Counted from the stretch's first letter, positions 1 through 8,809 are shown. The stretch is DNA of 64,000 nucleotides from Betaproteobacteria bacterium (GCA_025356655.1 JANXRW010000019.1:1-64000), one strand, 5' to 3'. A program made the numbers and translations. Notes: generated by a model not told the origin, from the letters alone.

Positions 1-138
1 CCGTGGTGATCGGTCCAGTCCAGGCACTCACAGACCTGGCGCGCCACCGCCCCGCGGGTAAGATGGGGCTGGCTACCCACCCGAATCGCGGATGCGCAGG
101 ATCAGTTCATCGGTGAAATCGTGGCGGGTGACGACCAT
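1..138 (-). pseudogene. N-terminal fragment of a DUF4338-type (transposase-associated) protein, frameshifted
   Basis: Read on the minus strand from an ATG at 138, the frame gives MVVTRHDFTDELILRIRD and then hits a TAG near 75. Shifting frame by one base restores HLTRGAVARQVCECLDW up to the window edge. The pattern of an ELIxRIR start, then an LTR/LSRR segment, then VCExLDW is what I recall from the N-terminus of DUF4338 proteins found near or within transposases. Seen: the two half-matches in adjacent frames. Inferred: a frameshifted, non-functional copy. The remainder lies left of the window, so an alternative full-length frame cannot be excluded. Confidence 0.4.
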
Positions 139-211
139 GGATCGAACAATAGCGGGAAAACACCAACTTGTCCAGTGTGTGCACTAGTCAGATCCGCTAG
201 AGGGCGCCCGG

Positions 212-856
212 GTGCTGGAATTCGGCTGCAACACCGGATCCTCGGCCATTGTACTGGCCACCTTGGGTGCCGAGGTTCACGGCGTGGACATCAGTGCAGA
301 ACTCATCGAGGTGACCCGCCTCAATGCCGAGCGTTACGGACTGGCCGACAGGATTCACGCCCACCACGTGCCGGACACCCGGCACTTGCCTTTCCCCGAT
401 GGGCACTTCGACATTGTGAGTTGCGTGAGCGTGCTGGAATACGTGCCCGAGGAGATCCTCGACGCCGTGATGAAGGAGATGGATCGTGTCCTCAAGGTCG
501 GTGGCGTGATGCATGTCGGGGGAACGAGCAATCGCCTGCTGCCACGCGAGAATCACAGCCGGCGATGGTTCATCCACTATCTCCCGCGCTGGGTCACGGG
601 AAACGCACGCATCGAGCGCGGGGTCGCCCCTTGGCGAGTTCGCTTCGGGTTCGGCCCGCACTATCTGAATGTCGATCGGCTCGACGGCGGCAAGGCCTAC
701 CTCACTGCGCGCGCCGCCATGGGCAGCAAGGGTTGGAAAATGTCAGCCTTCCGGGCCATCAACGCGCTGGTGCAGGCGGTGGGCCTCACTCCCGGCTACT
801 TCACGCCCAGCCTTTCCATGACCCTGCGCAAGCTCCCCACGTCCTCGGCGCCCTAG
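212..856 (+). CDS. SAM-dependent methyltransferase, truncated at its N-terminus
   Basis: Class I methyltransferase of the Methyltransf_11 type. Motif I (VLEFGCNTGS) sits at the very first codons, followed by the acidic loop VHGVDIS, motif II FDIVSCVSVLEYVP and motif III RVLKVGGVMHVGG. The substrate cannot be read from the sequence. The frame is open only from 188 because a TAG lies at 185-187, and eight further codons (DPLEGAR) before the GTG still look like family sequence. Intact relatives carry roughly 50-90 residues before motif I, so the native start has been lost. No convincing ribosome binding site precedes the GTG. Transposase debris on both sides suggests truncation by transposition. 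It may not be expressed. Confidence 0.6.
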   Translation: MLEFGCNTGSSAIVLATLGAEVHGVDISAELIEVTRLNAERYGLADRIHAHHVPDTRHLPFPDGHFDIVSCVSVLEYVPEEILDAVMKEMDRVLKVGGVMHVGGTSNRLLPRENHSRRWFIHYLPRWVTGNARIERGVAPWRVRFGFGPHYLNVDRLDGGKAYLTARAAMGSKGWKMSAFRAINALVQAVGLTPGYFTPSLSMTLRKLPTSSAP

Positions 857-1039
857 GCGCCCGACGCCCTTCTTCCGCCGGGCATGAAGGTTTTCGGGAG
901 CGTCCCAAGGCAAAGCCCTGGAGGCTGTCGGGTTGCTCTGGGCGGGGCAAGCGATCTCGGCCCCGATCCGGACCGCTCGCCAAGCGCGCGTCGCCATCCT
1001 CGTAGCCGAGCCTCTCCCTGGAACGGGCATCCGGCCCAG

Positions 1040-1249
1040 GCGGTCGGGCCCACTGAGCGCATGGCAGGGCCTCGGGCGCAGCGCACCCGGCCGTGCGTCG
1101 CCTTGCTCGAGGCCCTCACCAGCTTACCAGCGCTGCAAGGTGCGCACGTCGATCCCAGGCACTTCACAGGCCTGGCGCAACCGAGCACCGGCACGACGCG
1201 CCACATCTATCTCACGGGCTAAACTCTGGCGATCCTCGAGGACAATCAT
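1040..1249 (-). pseudogene. IS3-family transposase OrfB fragment with a stop codon, truncated
   Basis: OrfB starts with an ATG at 1249 (MIVLEDRQSLAREIDVA) and reads RLRQACEVPGIDVRTLQRW, the N-terminal region of this OrfB group, before a TAA at 1124-1126. The same frame goes on with AGEGLEQGDARP and PCHALS, which matches what I remember of intact copies, and then becomes unrecognisable near 1040. The DDE catalytic core is absent. The remnant is non-functional. Confidence 0.7.
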
Positions 1250-1719
1250 TCGTTCTCGCCCTTGTTGAAGATCGCCGCGGTTTTTTTTGACAGCACCAGC
1301 AGGGCCGCTGTCTCCGCCAGCGCCTTCTCCTTGCGCCGCAGTTCCCCTTCCAACTCCCTGATCCTGTGCCTGCCGTGCTTGGTCCGCTGTGGCGTTTCCC
1401 GTGCTCCCTCCGGTTAGGCCAGCGCTTCCCTCGCATGCTGGCGCCACTTTGCTAACTCCTGCGGAAACACCCCATTGGCGCGGCACCAGGCATTGCGCGC
1501 CGTCTCGCCCATGCTTTCGGTACTGAGAACGGCATCGAAGCGCGCTGCACCCGTCCACACCTTCTGCCGTGAGGGCTCGGACAGCGCGTCGGACAACCAC
1601 CGCTCAATCGTCTGCGCGCCGACGCCCAACTCTCGCGCCACCACGTCCACAGCGGCACGCTCCGGCGGCAACAACCGAGCCACCGCTCTATCCCTGAATT
1701 CCTTTCCGTATCTGGCCAA
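1246..1719 (-). pseudogene. IS3-family transposase OrfA with an internal stop codon
   Basis: The protein starts MARYGKEFRDRAVARLL and shows the helix-turn-helix of Tnp_1-type OrfA proteins (ELGVGAQTIERWLSDAL), then RFDAVLSTESMGETARNAWC, a stretch typical of this IS3 subgroup. A TAA at 1414-1416 interrupts it after HAREALA. Translation past the stop in the same frame continues with the expected coiled-coil tail (IRELEGELRRKEKALAETAA, then LLVLSKKTAAIF) to a TGA at 1246. That TGA overlaps the orfB ATG, as is normal for the family. Loss of function by a nonsense mutation is therefore directly visible. Confidence 0.8.
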
Positions 1720-2033
1720 CTCGTTCTCCTCATCATCGCCCCCAGTTCTTCGATTCTACCGGGACGACAAGCACTCTGACACAGGGGGCCTTCCTTTTGG
1801 CCTTGCCCAGCATCCGGGAGAGCCCCGCCGTGGCCGCAGCGACGGGGATTTTTGCGACCCGGTTTGCTGCCCATGGAAAGTGCCCAGTGGTGCGGGTCGC
1901 TGGCTTCGGCGCTCGCCGGGGTCACGGGCAGCGTGCATGGTCCTGCCCGGGCCCGACGCGCCGCGTCGCGGGCGAATCGATGATGCTAGGCTAAGGGCTG
2001 GCGACTGGGGTGGTCCCGGGGGATGGGGAGGCG

Positions 2034-3791
2034 ATGAGCATGTGGCGTTCGGCGGGGTTCGTGTTCGGAGCCGGGTTGCTGGCGGCGTTATTGGGCGGGC
2101 CGGCAAGGGCGGCCGGCAGCGGGGAGTTGACGCTCATCCACATGGGTGACCTGCACGGCCACCTGCTACCTCGGGCCAGCGTGCACGGCGACGCCCAGGG
2201 GCGAAGCTTAGGGGGCGTGGCGCGCCTGTACACCCGGATCCAGGAGATTCGCGCGCGCGAGCCCAACACCTTGCTGGTGAACAGCGGCGACACGGTTCAG
2301 GGATCCGCGGAGGCGCTTTTCACGCGGGGCGAAGCCATGGTCGAGGTGCTGAACCACTTCGGCATCGACGCCTTCAATCCCGGCAACTGGGACTACGTGT
2401 ACGGCAGCCGGCGATTCGTGGAACTCTTCGCGGGGAACAAGCCGCTGGCGAACTGGAATGCCATCGCGGCCAACCTCTATTACGTGACCACCGACGCCGA
2501 CGCGCAATCGCCCTTCGCCGCGCTGGGCGGCCGGCGCGTCCTGCCGCCGTACCTGATCCGCCAATTCCAGGGGTTCCGGGTGGGCATCCTGGGACTCACC
2601 AGCGATCGGGGCCCCACCCTGGTGGGGCGGCAGGTCACCCGGGGGCTTTTGCTCTCCCGCGGGGAAGCCGAACTCGGCGAATTCATCGCGGTGCTGCGCA
2701 AGCAGGAGAAGGTGGACCTGCTGGTACTGGCCTCGGAACTCGGCCTCGCCAACAACGTCCGCCTCGCCCGGCGCTACCCGGGCATCGACGTGATCCTTTC
2801 CTCGGACATGCATGAGCAAACCCGCCAGCCGGTGCTCACCGAGAGCGGTACGCTGGTGGTCGAGGAGGGCCAGGACGGCACGCTCCTGGGAGAGTTGAAC
2901 CTATCCATCCGCGAGGGCCGCGTGGAGAAATGGCGCTGGCGGTCCCACCTGATGGACGAATCCGTCGTGGAGGACCCCGCCATCGCGCAGGCCGTAGCCA
3001 GGGCCCGGGCCCCCTTCGTGGCAGGTCCGGATTTCCGGGTACAGACCAATCCCATTAACGGAGCCCGGCTCCTGCGCCCCATCGACACCGTCGTTGGCTA
3101 CACGCGCGTACCGCTGTACCGTGGGGCCGACTCGGGGCAGGACATCCCCGGGGTGGTCGAGGCGACCTCCCACGACTTCCTGGCCGATGCCTTCCGCAGC
3201 GTGGCCCGCTCCGACCTCGCCGCAATACGGGGTTTTCGGTATGGCACCGAGGTCGCTCCCGGCCCCATCCGGCTGGAAGACCTCTATCACTACCTGCCCA
3301 TCGGGGCGCAGATCGCTGTTGCCCAGACGCAGGGCCGCTGGTTCAAGCGTCACCTGGAAACCATGGCCGAGGGGTGCCTGGACCCCAATCCGGCCCTGTG
3401 GACCGGCGGGTGGCTCTTCGCCTACAGCGGCCTCACACTGGATCTAGATCCATACCGGGCCACAGGCCTGCGCTTCTCGAACATCCGCGTGGGCAGCAAG
3501 CCCCTGGCGGCCGACGCGGTCTACTCCCACGCGGGATACTGGTACGCCGACGAGCCGGATCAAATCGCCGGCTGCGACTGCCCCAAGCTCCCGGGAACTT
3601 CCGTCATGGTCCTTCGCGCCGAAGATGGCTCGACCCTGGACGCCACCGACGTGGTTCTGCGCTACCTGGATTCACTTCCCGAGCGCACCGTGGCCCCAGG
3701 TATGCCGCGCATCCACCTGCTCCAACCGCTGCCAGCGCCTTTGTTCGGATTCCCCGAAATCCAGCCCCTGCAAGGAGCCAGCCACAGGTGA
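2034..3791 (+). CDS. Secreted bimetallic phosphoesterase, 5'-nucleotidase / SoxB-like
   Basis: A calcineurin-like phosphoesterase joined to a 5'-nucleotidase C-terminal domain, about 585 residues. A Sec signal peptide (WRSAGFVFGAGLLAALLGG, cleavage near ARA) sends it to the periplasm. Metal-site motifs in order are HMGDLHGH, NSGDTVQGS, GNWDY in place of the common GNHDF, and SSDMHEQ where GHTH normally stands. The C-terminal part begins around ATSHDFLADAFRSVA and includes a CDC pair (GCDCPKL). The ATG at 2034 is preferred over the GTG at 2010 because GGGGAGG lies just upstream and the signal peptide starts there. GNWDY recalls the GHWEF of SoxB thiosulfohydrolases, so a sulfur-oxidation role is possible, but nucleotide hydrolysis is the safer family-level call. 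No sox genes are nearby. Confidence 0.75.
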   Translation: MSMWRSAGFVFGAGLLAALLGGPARAAGSGELTLIHMGDLHGHLLPRASVHGDAQGRSLGGVARLYTRIQEIRAREPNTLLVNSGDTVQGSAEALFTRGEAMVEVLNHFGIDAFNPGNWDYVYGSRRFVELFAGNKPLANWNAIAANLYYVTTDADAQSPFAALGGRRVLPPYLIRQFQGFRVGILGLTSDRGPTLVGRQVTRGLLLSRGEAELGEFIAVLRKQEKVDLLVLASELGLANNVRLARRYPGIDVILSSDMHEQTRQPVLTESGTLVVEEGQDGTLLGELNLSIREGRVEKWRWRSHLMDESVVEDPAIAQAVARARAPFVAGPDFRVQTNPINGARLLRPIDTVVGYTRVPLYRGADSGQDIPGVVEATSHDFLADAFRSVARSDLAAIRGFRYGTEVAPGPIRLEDLYHYLPIGAQIAVAQTQGRWFKRHLETMAEGCLDPNPALWTGGWLFAYSGLTLDLDPYRATGLRFSNIRVGSKPLAADAVYSHAGYWYADEPDQIAGCDCPKLPGTSVMVLRAEDGSTLDATDVVLRYLDSLPERTVAPGMPRIHLLQPLPAPLFGFPEIQPLQGASHR

Positions 3792-4431
3792 TGAGGATTT
3801 CACAGCACGCCCCCCCGACCGACAGCCCGAAGCAGGTCGAAGGCTCGATTCCGGCTAAAGGCTTGATTCGCCCCATCGGAGCACAGCGGCGGGCGCGCAG
3901 CAGCGCGGCGCCGATTGCCCCGGGCGGGACGGAACCAGCCTCTGGTCCCGCCCGGAGCAAGGGCCGTGTCCAAGGGAATGGAGTGGGGCTCCGGCTCCAA
4001 AAAAGCGTGGGACGTTACACCACCCATCGGACCCGGGCGATAGTCAAGGTGCGCTCGTTCTCGATGTCGGGCCGATTTGCAGCCTCCTGCCGGATTACCT
4101 GTCGAAGCTCGCCGCGGCCCTGGGCTCTCCGGGGCTGAGGGGCGCCAAGCCAGCGGGTCTATCGATGGAGCGGCCGTCGCGTTTCGAGTTTCCCATCAAC
4201 TCGGAAACCGCAAAGAATCTCGGCGCTGCGTTCCCGGAGTCAACACGATTGCGCGTCGACCAGGTGATCGCCAATACCGTAGGTCTTGCGGGCACCTTCG
4301 GCCAACGCCTCGCTGGCGCTGGGTGAGGGGTCTCGATGCCAGGGTTGGCGTCTGGGCATTGGCGTCTGGGCGTTGGCACCCCAGGGCAGGCTCCGGAGAC
4401 GGTCGTCGGGCCCCGGGGTGTCCGGTGCCGC
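3792..4431. other. Non-coding gap between convergent genes
   Basis: About 640 bp between the end of the phosphoesterase gene (+) and the end of the M50/HlyD gene (-). ORFs drawn here resemble no family I know and look like high-GC artefacts. It holds one strong hairpin (3920-3955) and a short direct repeat of ggcgtctgggc around 4348-4372. Nothing else is supported. Confidence 0.6.
3920..3955. terminator. Strong GC-rich hairpin after the phosphoesterase gene, possible terminator
   Basis: Perfect 11-bp arms ccgggcgggac and gtcccgcccgg enclose a 14-nt loop region, and the loop can itself pair as accag/ctggt. It lies 129 bp past the stop codon in the gap between two convergent genes. There is no T-run on either side, so it is not a canonical intrinsic terminator. 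A barrier or mRNA-stabilising role is equally possible. Confidence 0.35.
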
Positions 4432-6579
4432 TCAGACGTTGAGCCGCGCCAAGAACAACTGCCGCAGGTGGCGGTACCACTGAGCGCCCAACGGTTCCAC
4501 GCCATGGTCGAAGCGCACATAGGCGTGGCCGCCGATACCGGGCGCTTTGGGTTGGGATGGCAGTTCCAGATCCACCTGAAAAAATCGCTGCAGTGAGCGG
4601 TGCCCTTCCGGGTCGTTGGGATCGGGCGGCAGCGGACCACCGCCCTGCGTACCGAGCGCCGGGCTCGGCAGTTCGTCGCCGGCGGCGGGCACGATGCGCG
4701 CCAGGCGTGCGGTGCGTACCTGACCGAGATCCTCGGCCAATCGCACCTGCACGCCCTCGGTCCCTCCGCGCACCAAATCGATGTCCTGCTGGGTGACCAC
4801 GGCACGAACCGTCACCTGATCCGGCCGTACCACGTGCGCCACCACTTGGCCCTTGCGCAGGAAACGCCCGGGGAGATCGGCGGCCTGAGGGAGTAGGAAG
4901 ACCCCCGCTCGCCCTGCGTGTAGCGTGAGCTCCGCCAGGCGCTCCTCAGCATCGGCTAGGTTTTGCTGGGCGTAGCGCCGCTCCTCCGTGATGATCTGCG
5001 CCTTGACGCGATTGCTCGGCTGTTGCTCGCGCAGGCGGGCATCGAGTTCCCGCACCCGCCCCGCCAGGCTGGCAACCTCGGCCTCCAGGTCGCGATCCTC
5101 GCAGCGCACTAAAACCTGCCCCGGCTTGACCCAACTGCCATCGGCTGCCACTACCTCGGCGATGAAACCATCGGCGCGGGCCCGGACCAGGCCTTCCTCA
5201 GGCACCCAAACCACCCCTTCAGTCATGGTCCGCAGCGGCGCCGGCACCAGGGTGATCAGTACCATCGCGCTGCCCAGCAGCCCCAGGGTAACGGCAATGG
5301 CTCGCCGCCGGACCCGCCGCAGCCGCGGGCTACGGAACACGAACTTGCCGATCTTGAACACCGGTTGCACCAGCCATGCAAAAGCCGTTAGCGCTGCAAA
5401 TATCAGCCCCAGAAGAAGTGAGCGCTCGCCTAAGAAGAACAGGATGGCGAGGATCACCAGCATCCGATAGAGGAAGGACCCCACGCTATAACCGATGAAC
5501 CAGGCGCGCTCCCCGGGCGCGATCTGCGGCGGTTCCGCATCCTTTCGGCCGAAGGGGTAGCGCTCCCAGAGGTAGATCAAATACTGGGTCGCCCGGCCGC
5601 GCAGGTTGGGGATCTCCAGGTAGTCCATGAGCATGTAGTAGCCGTCGAAACGCAGCAGGGGGTTGGCATTGAAAATCACCGTACTCACCCCGGCGAGCAG
5701 CACCACGTTGTACATCAGGGCGCGAGCCGGGCCGGGCTCCAGCGCTAACCACAGGAACAGGGCAAAGGACGCCAGGAACACCTCGGCCGCCATGCCGGCC
5801 CCCCCTACCAGCACCCGCCGCCATTTGCTCCGAAAAGCCCAGGAAGAGGATGCATCCACGTAGGGGACCGGGGTGAGCACTAACATCATCACGCCCATCT
5901 CGTGCACCTCTCCCCCGAAGGCCTTGACCGCGAAGGCGTGGCCGAACTCGTGCCACAGCTTCACCATCGGAAAAACGAGCCACAGCAGCAGCAGATTCTC
6001 CGGGAGGAGGACCCGGTCGAGCATGTTGTGGCTCAACGCCTGCCAGTGGGTCGCCAACAGCACGCCCGCCGTGCCCACGACGGCCAGCCACAGCAACAAC
6101 CCCCCCCATCCAAAAAATGGCCGCACCAGAGGCAGCAAGCCCACCAGCAGGCGCTCCGGATCATAGAGGGGGATCTGCCAGGAGAAGATGCTGAGCAGCT
6201 TGCCGCGCAGTGCGGCCTTGCGCTGCTTTTCGCCGCGCCGGAAGATCTCCGCCGTATCCGGCGGGACGTCGCACTGCAGGACGTCCGCTGTGTGCAGTTG
6301 CCCCAGCAGGCGGATCATCTCGTCTTGGGTGAGCGCATCGTCGCCCATGCGGTCCAAGCCCAGGTCCCAGATCTGCTGCACGGTGCGCTGCCCGTCCATC
6401 AACCCCATGACCAGGTGGGCGGGGGCGGTGAACCGGTGGAAGCGCTCCGAGGAGAGGTCCTGCAGGACGTACCAAGTCTCGCCCCGGTAGCGATGCCGGT
6501 GGATGCGCGCGTGGGAGCGCAGCCGCGGGGTCAGGCCGGCGACGCGGTACCAGGACGTGCTAAAAAGCGCTTCAGCCAC
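4432..6579 (-). CDS. PqqD-like / M50 site-2-type metalloprotease / HlyD adaptor fusion protein
   Basis: A 715-residue membrane protein in three parts. Residues ~30-120 resemble a PqqD-type winged helix (WYVLQDLSSERFHRF, AHLVMGLMDGQRTVQQIWD). Residues ~150-440 form a multi-pass M50 domain with the zinc motif HEFGH (in KLWHEFGHAFAVKAFGG) and the second metal motif NANPLLRFDGYY. Residues ~450-715 after a last TM segment are a HlyD/biotinyl-lipoyl adaptor arm with a coiled coil (AEVASLAGRVRELDARLREQ). Translation starts at a GTG six bases after the GAF-HlyD stop codon; the SD-like GAGG overlaps that stop, indicating coupling. Family knowledge: such fusions occur in peptide and giant-protein export loci. 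Inferred: inner-membrane processing and handover of the 11,760-residue neighbour. No ABC ATPase accompanies it here. Confidence 0.85.
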   Translation of the reverse strand: MAEALFSTSWYRVAGLTPRLRSHARIHRHRYRGETWYVLQDLSSERFHRFTAPAHLVMGLMDGQRTVQQIWDLGLDRMGDDALTQDEMIRLLGQLHTADVLQCDVPPDTAEIFRRGEKQRKAALRGKLLSIFSWQIPLYDPERLLVGLLPLVRPFFGWGGLLLWLAVVGTAGVLLATHWQALSHNMLDRVLLPENLLLLWLVFPMVKLWHEFGHAFAVKAFGGEVHEMGVMMLVLTPVPYVDASSSWAFRSKWRRVLVGGAGMAAEVFLASFALFLWLALEPGPARALMYNVVLLAGVSTVIFNANPLLRFDGYYMLMDYLEIPNLRGRATQYLIYLWERYPFGRKDAEPPQIAPGERAWFIGYSVGSFLYRMLVILAILFFLGERSLLLGLIFAALTAFAWLVQPVFKIGKFVFRSPRLRRVRRRAIAVTLGLLGSAMVLITLVPAPLRTMTEGVVWVPEEGLVRARADGFIAEVVAADGSWVKPGQVLVRCEDRDLEAEVASLAGRVRELDARLREQQPSNRVKAQIITEERRYAQQNLADAEERLAELTLHAGRAGVFLLPQAADLPGRFLRKGQVVAHVVRPDQVTVRAVVTQQDIDLVRGGTEGVQVRLAEDLGQVRTARLARIVPAAGDELPSPALGTQGGGPLPPDPNDPEGHRSLQRFFQVDLELPSQPKAPGIGGHAYVRFDHGVEPLGAQWYRHLRQLFLARLNV

Positions 6580-6585
6580 GCATCC

Positions 6586-8469
6586 TCACGGCAGCCACTT
6601 CCACAGGGCGAGCCGGGCCCAGTCCACTACCTCGTGGCCCCAGATCCAGAGGTAGCGGCGCCGATCGATGGCAATCTTCGCGACGCCCTCCATGCCCGGT
6701 CGAAGCTGGGGCGTCGCCCCGTCCAGCCGGGCCTCGATCCGGAAGTAGTTACGCCCCTCGCGCGGCGTCGACACGGCCGTGAGCTTTTCCACCTCCAGGG
6801 CCACGGCGTCATGCGGGAATGCGGCCAGCCGCAGGAAGCCGCGTTGGCCCAGGCGCAGATCCTCCACGTCGCGCTCATCGACCTTAAGCACAACGCGGAA
6901 ACTGCCCACGGGCGCAATCTCGAAGAGCACCGTACCGCGTTCCACCGGGGCGCCCAGCGACTGGGACAGGTCTCCGGAGACTACGACGCCATCGAAGGGT
7001 GCCACGAGGCGGGTTTTTTCCAGTTGGTCCTCGACCCGGGAGATCTGCGCGCGCGCCTGTTCGGCCTGTGCGCCCAGGATCTGCACCATGGCGGAATTGT
7101 GCTCGGCCATGGCCTGGCGCAGTTGGCGGGACTGTTCTTCCGCTTGGCTGGCGAGTTTCATGTGCTCGAGGCGCAGTTCGCGGTCATCGAGGCGGGCGAG
7201 CATTTGTCCCTTGTGCACGACGTCACCGGCGCGCGCTGGCGCCTCGCGGACATAGCCATTGAAGGGCGCCACGGCCGCCTGCTGCACGCGAGGTTCGAGG
7301 GTCGTGGGCGCCGCCACCCGATACTCGCCGCGCACCAGGGCGAGCAACAGGAACACCCCCACGATCACCAGCGTCAGCAGTTTAAGCCCCGGATGGTCAG
7401 GCCCAGCCAAATCCACCGCGCGCTCGCGCAGCCAGGCGGCCAACCGGGCGCCGAACCATTTGTTCTCCCGCCGCTGGGTCTCCAGCATGGGACCCGCGAG
7501 GCCCACCAAGGTCTCGAGCAGCATCTGGTCTGCGGCGGTGAAGACGCCCCCCGCGGCACGCTCCAGGGTAATGGCGCCGACCACCTGGCCCTTGGAGGCC
7601 AGCGGCACGGTCAGATTGACGTTGTCACCCTGCGCTCGCGCCAGGGCCTCATGGGCCCGGCTCACGACGGGCGTGCTCCCGGGCAGCGCTGGCCACGCCA
7701 CGCTGGCCCCCTGGTCCATGGACTCGTCCATGGCGGCGGCAACGGTGCGCAGCAGGTTCGTTCGCTCGCGGAACTGCGCACTGTGGGATACCGCCTCCAC
7801 CCGTGCCTGGCCATGATGCAGAAAGCCCAGGCAAACGCGCTCGCAGCCCAGTCGCGTCGCCAACTCCGTGGCCAGCGTTAATGCCGCCCCCGCAAAACGC
7901 GGCTGGGCGACCGCGGCGGCCAGCAGATCCAGCACACCGCGCATGCGCTCCTTGGCGGCAATCTCCAGCGCGGTCGCATCGCGATGCAACAGCAACTGCA
8001 GCCCGGCCGCTCCCCAGTGCAACTGCCGCAGGACGCCCTGGAGTTCGGCCTCCGAGCGCGCCGCCACATGCAGCACCACGACGCCGCCGACCTTGCCCCC
8101 CACATTAATGGGGTAGGCCACGTGATGCCCGGAATCGGGTGTCTCCGCACCCGACTGGACCAAGCCACGGCGCTCTTCGAGCGCACGCTGGGCCGCGCTG
8201 CTCAGGTAGGACATGTCGCGGCGGATGTCCGGCCACACCGCCGCCGGCACAAAGGTGTCGCCCGCAGGCGAGAGCAAGAGCACGAGCGCACCTTCCACGG
8301 CGGGAAGGAGCCGGCACTGAATGGCCAGCCAGCTCTGTGCGAACTCCTCGCTATCGGTCGTGCTGGCGAGCGTCGCCCACAGGGCCGCGTCGTGGGCGGA
8401 CTCGTAGACCAGATTGGAGGACGCGCCGGGCGGGTCCCGGCGCGCCTCAGGTTCCGCGCTGGAGCTCAT
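6586..8469 (-). CDS. GAF-GAF-transmembrane-HlyD periplasmic adaptor fusion
   Basis: A 627-residue protein. The cytoplasmic half (residues ~25-350) carries two GAF-like segments; the second ends with VPLASKGQVVGAITLER and FTAADQMLLETLVGLAGP. A single TM helix follows (LLTLVIVGVFLLLALV, about 365-382). The periplasmic half is a HlyD/RND-type adaptor: lipoyl halves around VAPFNGYVREAPARAGDVV and RLVAPFDGVVVSGDLSQSLG flank a short helical hairpin, then a beta-barrel (VDERDVEDLRLGQRGFLRL). GAF domains bind small ligands or mediate dimerisation, so this adaptor may couple secretion to a cytoplasmic signal. That coupling is inference. It lies in a tight minus-strand operon between DUF3467 and the M50 fusion gene. 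The Shine-Dalgarno before the ATG is weak. Confidence 0.85.
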   Translation of the reverse strand: MSSSAEPEARRDPPGASSNLVYESAHDAALWATLASTTDSEEFAQSWLAIQCRLLPAVEGALVLLLSPAGDTFVPAAVWPDIRRDMSYLSSAAQRALEERRGLVQSGAETPDSGHHVAYPINVGGKVGGVVVLHVAARSEAELQGVLRQLHWGAAGLQLLLHRDATALEIAAKERMRGVLDLLAAAVAQPRFAGAALTLATELATRLGCERVCLGFLHHGQARVEAVSHSAQFRERTNLLRTVAAAMDESMDQGASVAWPALPGSTPVVSRAHEALARAQGDNVNLTVPLASKGQVVGAITLERAAGGVFTAADQMLLETLVGLAGPMLETQRRENKWFGARLAAWLRERAVDLAGPDHPGLKLLTLVIVGVFLLLALVRGEYRVAAPTTLEPRVQQAAVAPFNGYVREAPARAGDVVHKGQMLARLDDRELRLEHMKLASQAEEQSRQLRQAMAEHNSAMVQILGAQAEQARAQISRVEDQLEKTRLVAPFDGVVVSGDLSQSLGAPVERGTVLFEIAPVGSFRVVLKVDERDVEDLRLGQRGFLRLAAFPHDAVALEVEKLTAVSTPREGRNYFRIEARLDGATPQLRPGMEGVAKIAIDRRRYLWIWGHEVVDWARLALWKWLP

Positions 8470-8509
8470 GGCGCCGGCGCCCTAACAGGCCTCGGACGGG
8501 CCGAGCGGA

Positions 8510-8809
8510 TCAGGTGAGTTGGCCGTAACGGGTCTCGTATTCCTTGATCAAGCGATCCAGCAGGTCACGCAACCGCTTGGCTGCGAAGGGCGAGAGCACG
8601 ATGCGGTGCTGCAATTCGATCTCGAAGGCCTCGGGCGTGCGCTCCCAGTCCTGGTTGAGGCCGAAGTTCAGAACGACCTCTTCACGCGTGCTGGTCACGT
8701 TGGCGAAGTTTGCGTAGCTGCTTTTCAGATGGGCAGTGTTCCAGTTCACCCGCGGGCTGGTGGCCTCGGCGGGGGGCGGGGTCAGCTCGACGGTGGCTTT
8801 CTCGGCCAT
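8510..8809 (-). CDS. DUF3467 family protein, copy 1
   Basis: A 99-residue soluble protein starting MAEKATVEL, chosen over the upstream ATG because AGGAGATACC sits directly before it. The core reads VNWNTAHLKSSYANFANVT, then STREEVVLNFGLNQDWER, and ends SPFAAKRLRDLLDRLIKEYE. This is the DUF3467 signature. No catalytic residues are evident. The length is normal for the family. It is a close paralogue of the gene at 8886-9194 and is followed after 40 bp by the GAF-HlyD gene. My recollection is that DUF3467 genes often accompany large surface-protein export loci; the molecular role is unknown. Confidence 0.85.
   Translation of the reverse strand: MAEKATVELTPPPAEATSPRVNWNTAHLKSSYANFANVTSTREEVVLNFGLNQDWERTPEAFEIELQHRIVLSPFAAKRLRDLLDRLIKEYETRYGQLT

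Larger units (their letters stand above)
1040..1785 (-). mobile_element. Degenerate IS3-family insertion sequence remnant
   Basis: The stretch contains a typical overlapping orfA/orfB pair on the minus strand, both interrupted by stop codons, with orfB fading out near 1040. The outer end past orfA (about 1750-1785) reads TGTCAGAGTGCTTGTCGTCC on the minus strand, which resembles an IS terminus. I could not find a matching inverted repeat at the other end, so the boundaries are estimates. Together with the fragment at 1-138, this shows the left edge is an insertion-prone, decaying region. Confidence 0.7.

Noticed and set aside
187-200. gtcagatccgctag, identical to a stretch I remember from common cloning vectors
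   Set aside because: The match is only 14 bases, no further vector sequence follows, and the codons read as plausible methyltransferase sequence. Chance is the better explanation, although a vector screen would settle it.
5902-7881. 659-codon plus-strand ORF opposite the HlyD genes
   Set aside because: The minus strand carries clear M50/HlyD and GAF-HlyD proteins with coupled starts; the plus translation is low-complexity.
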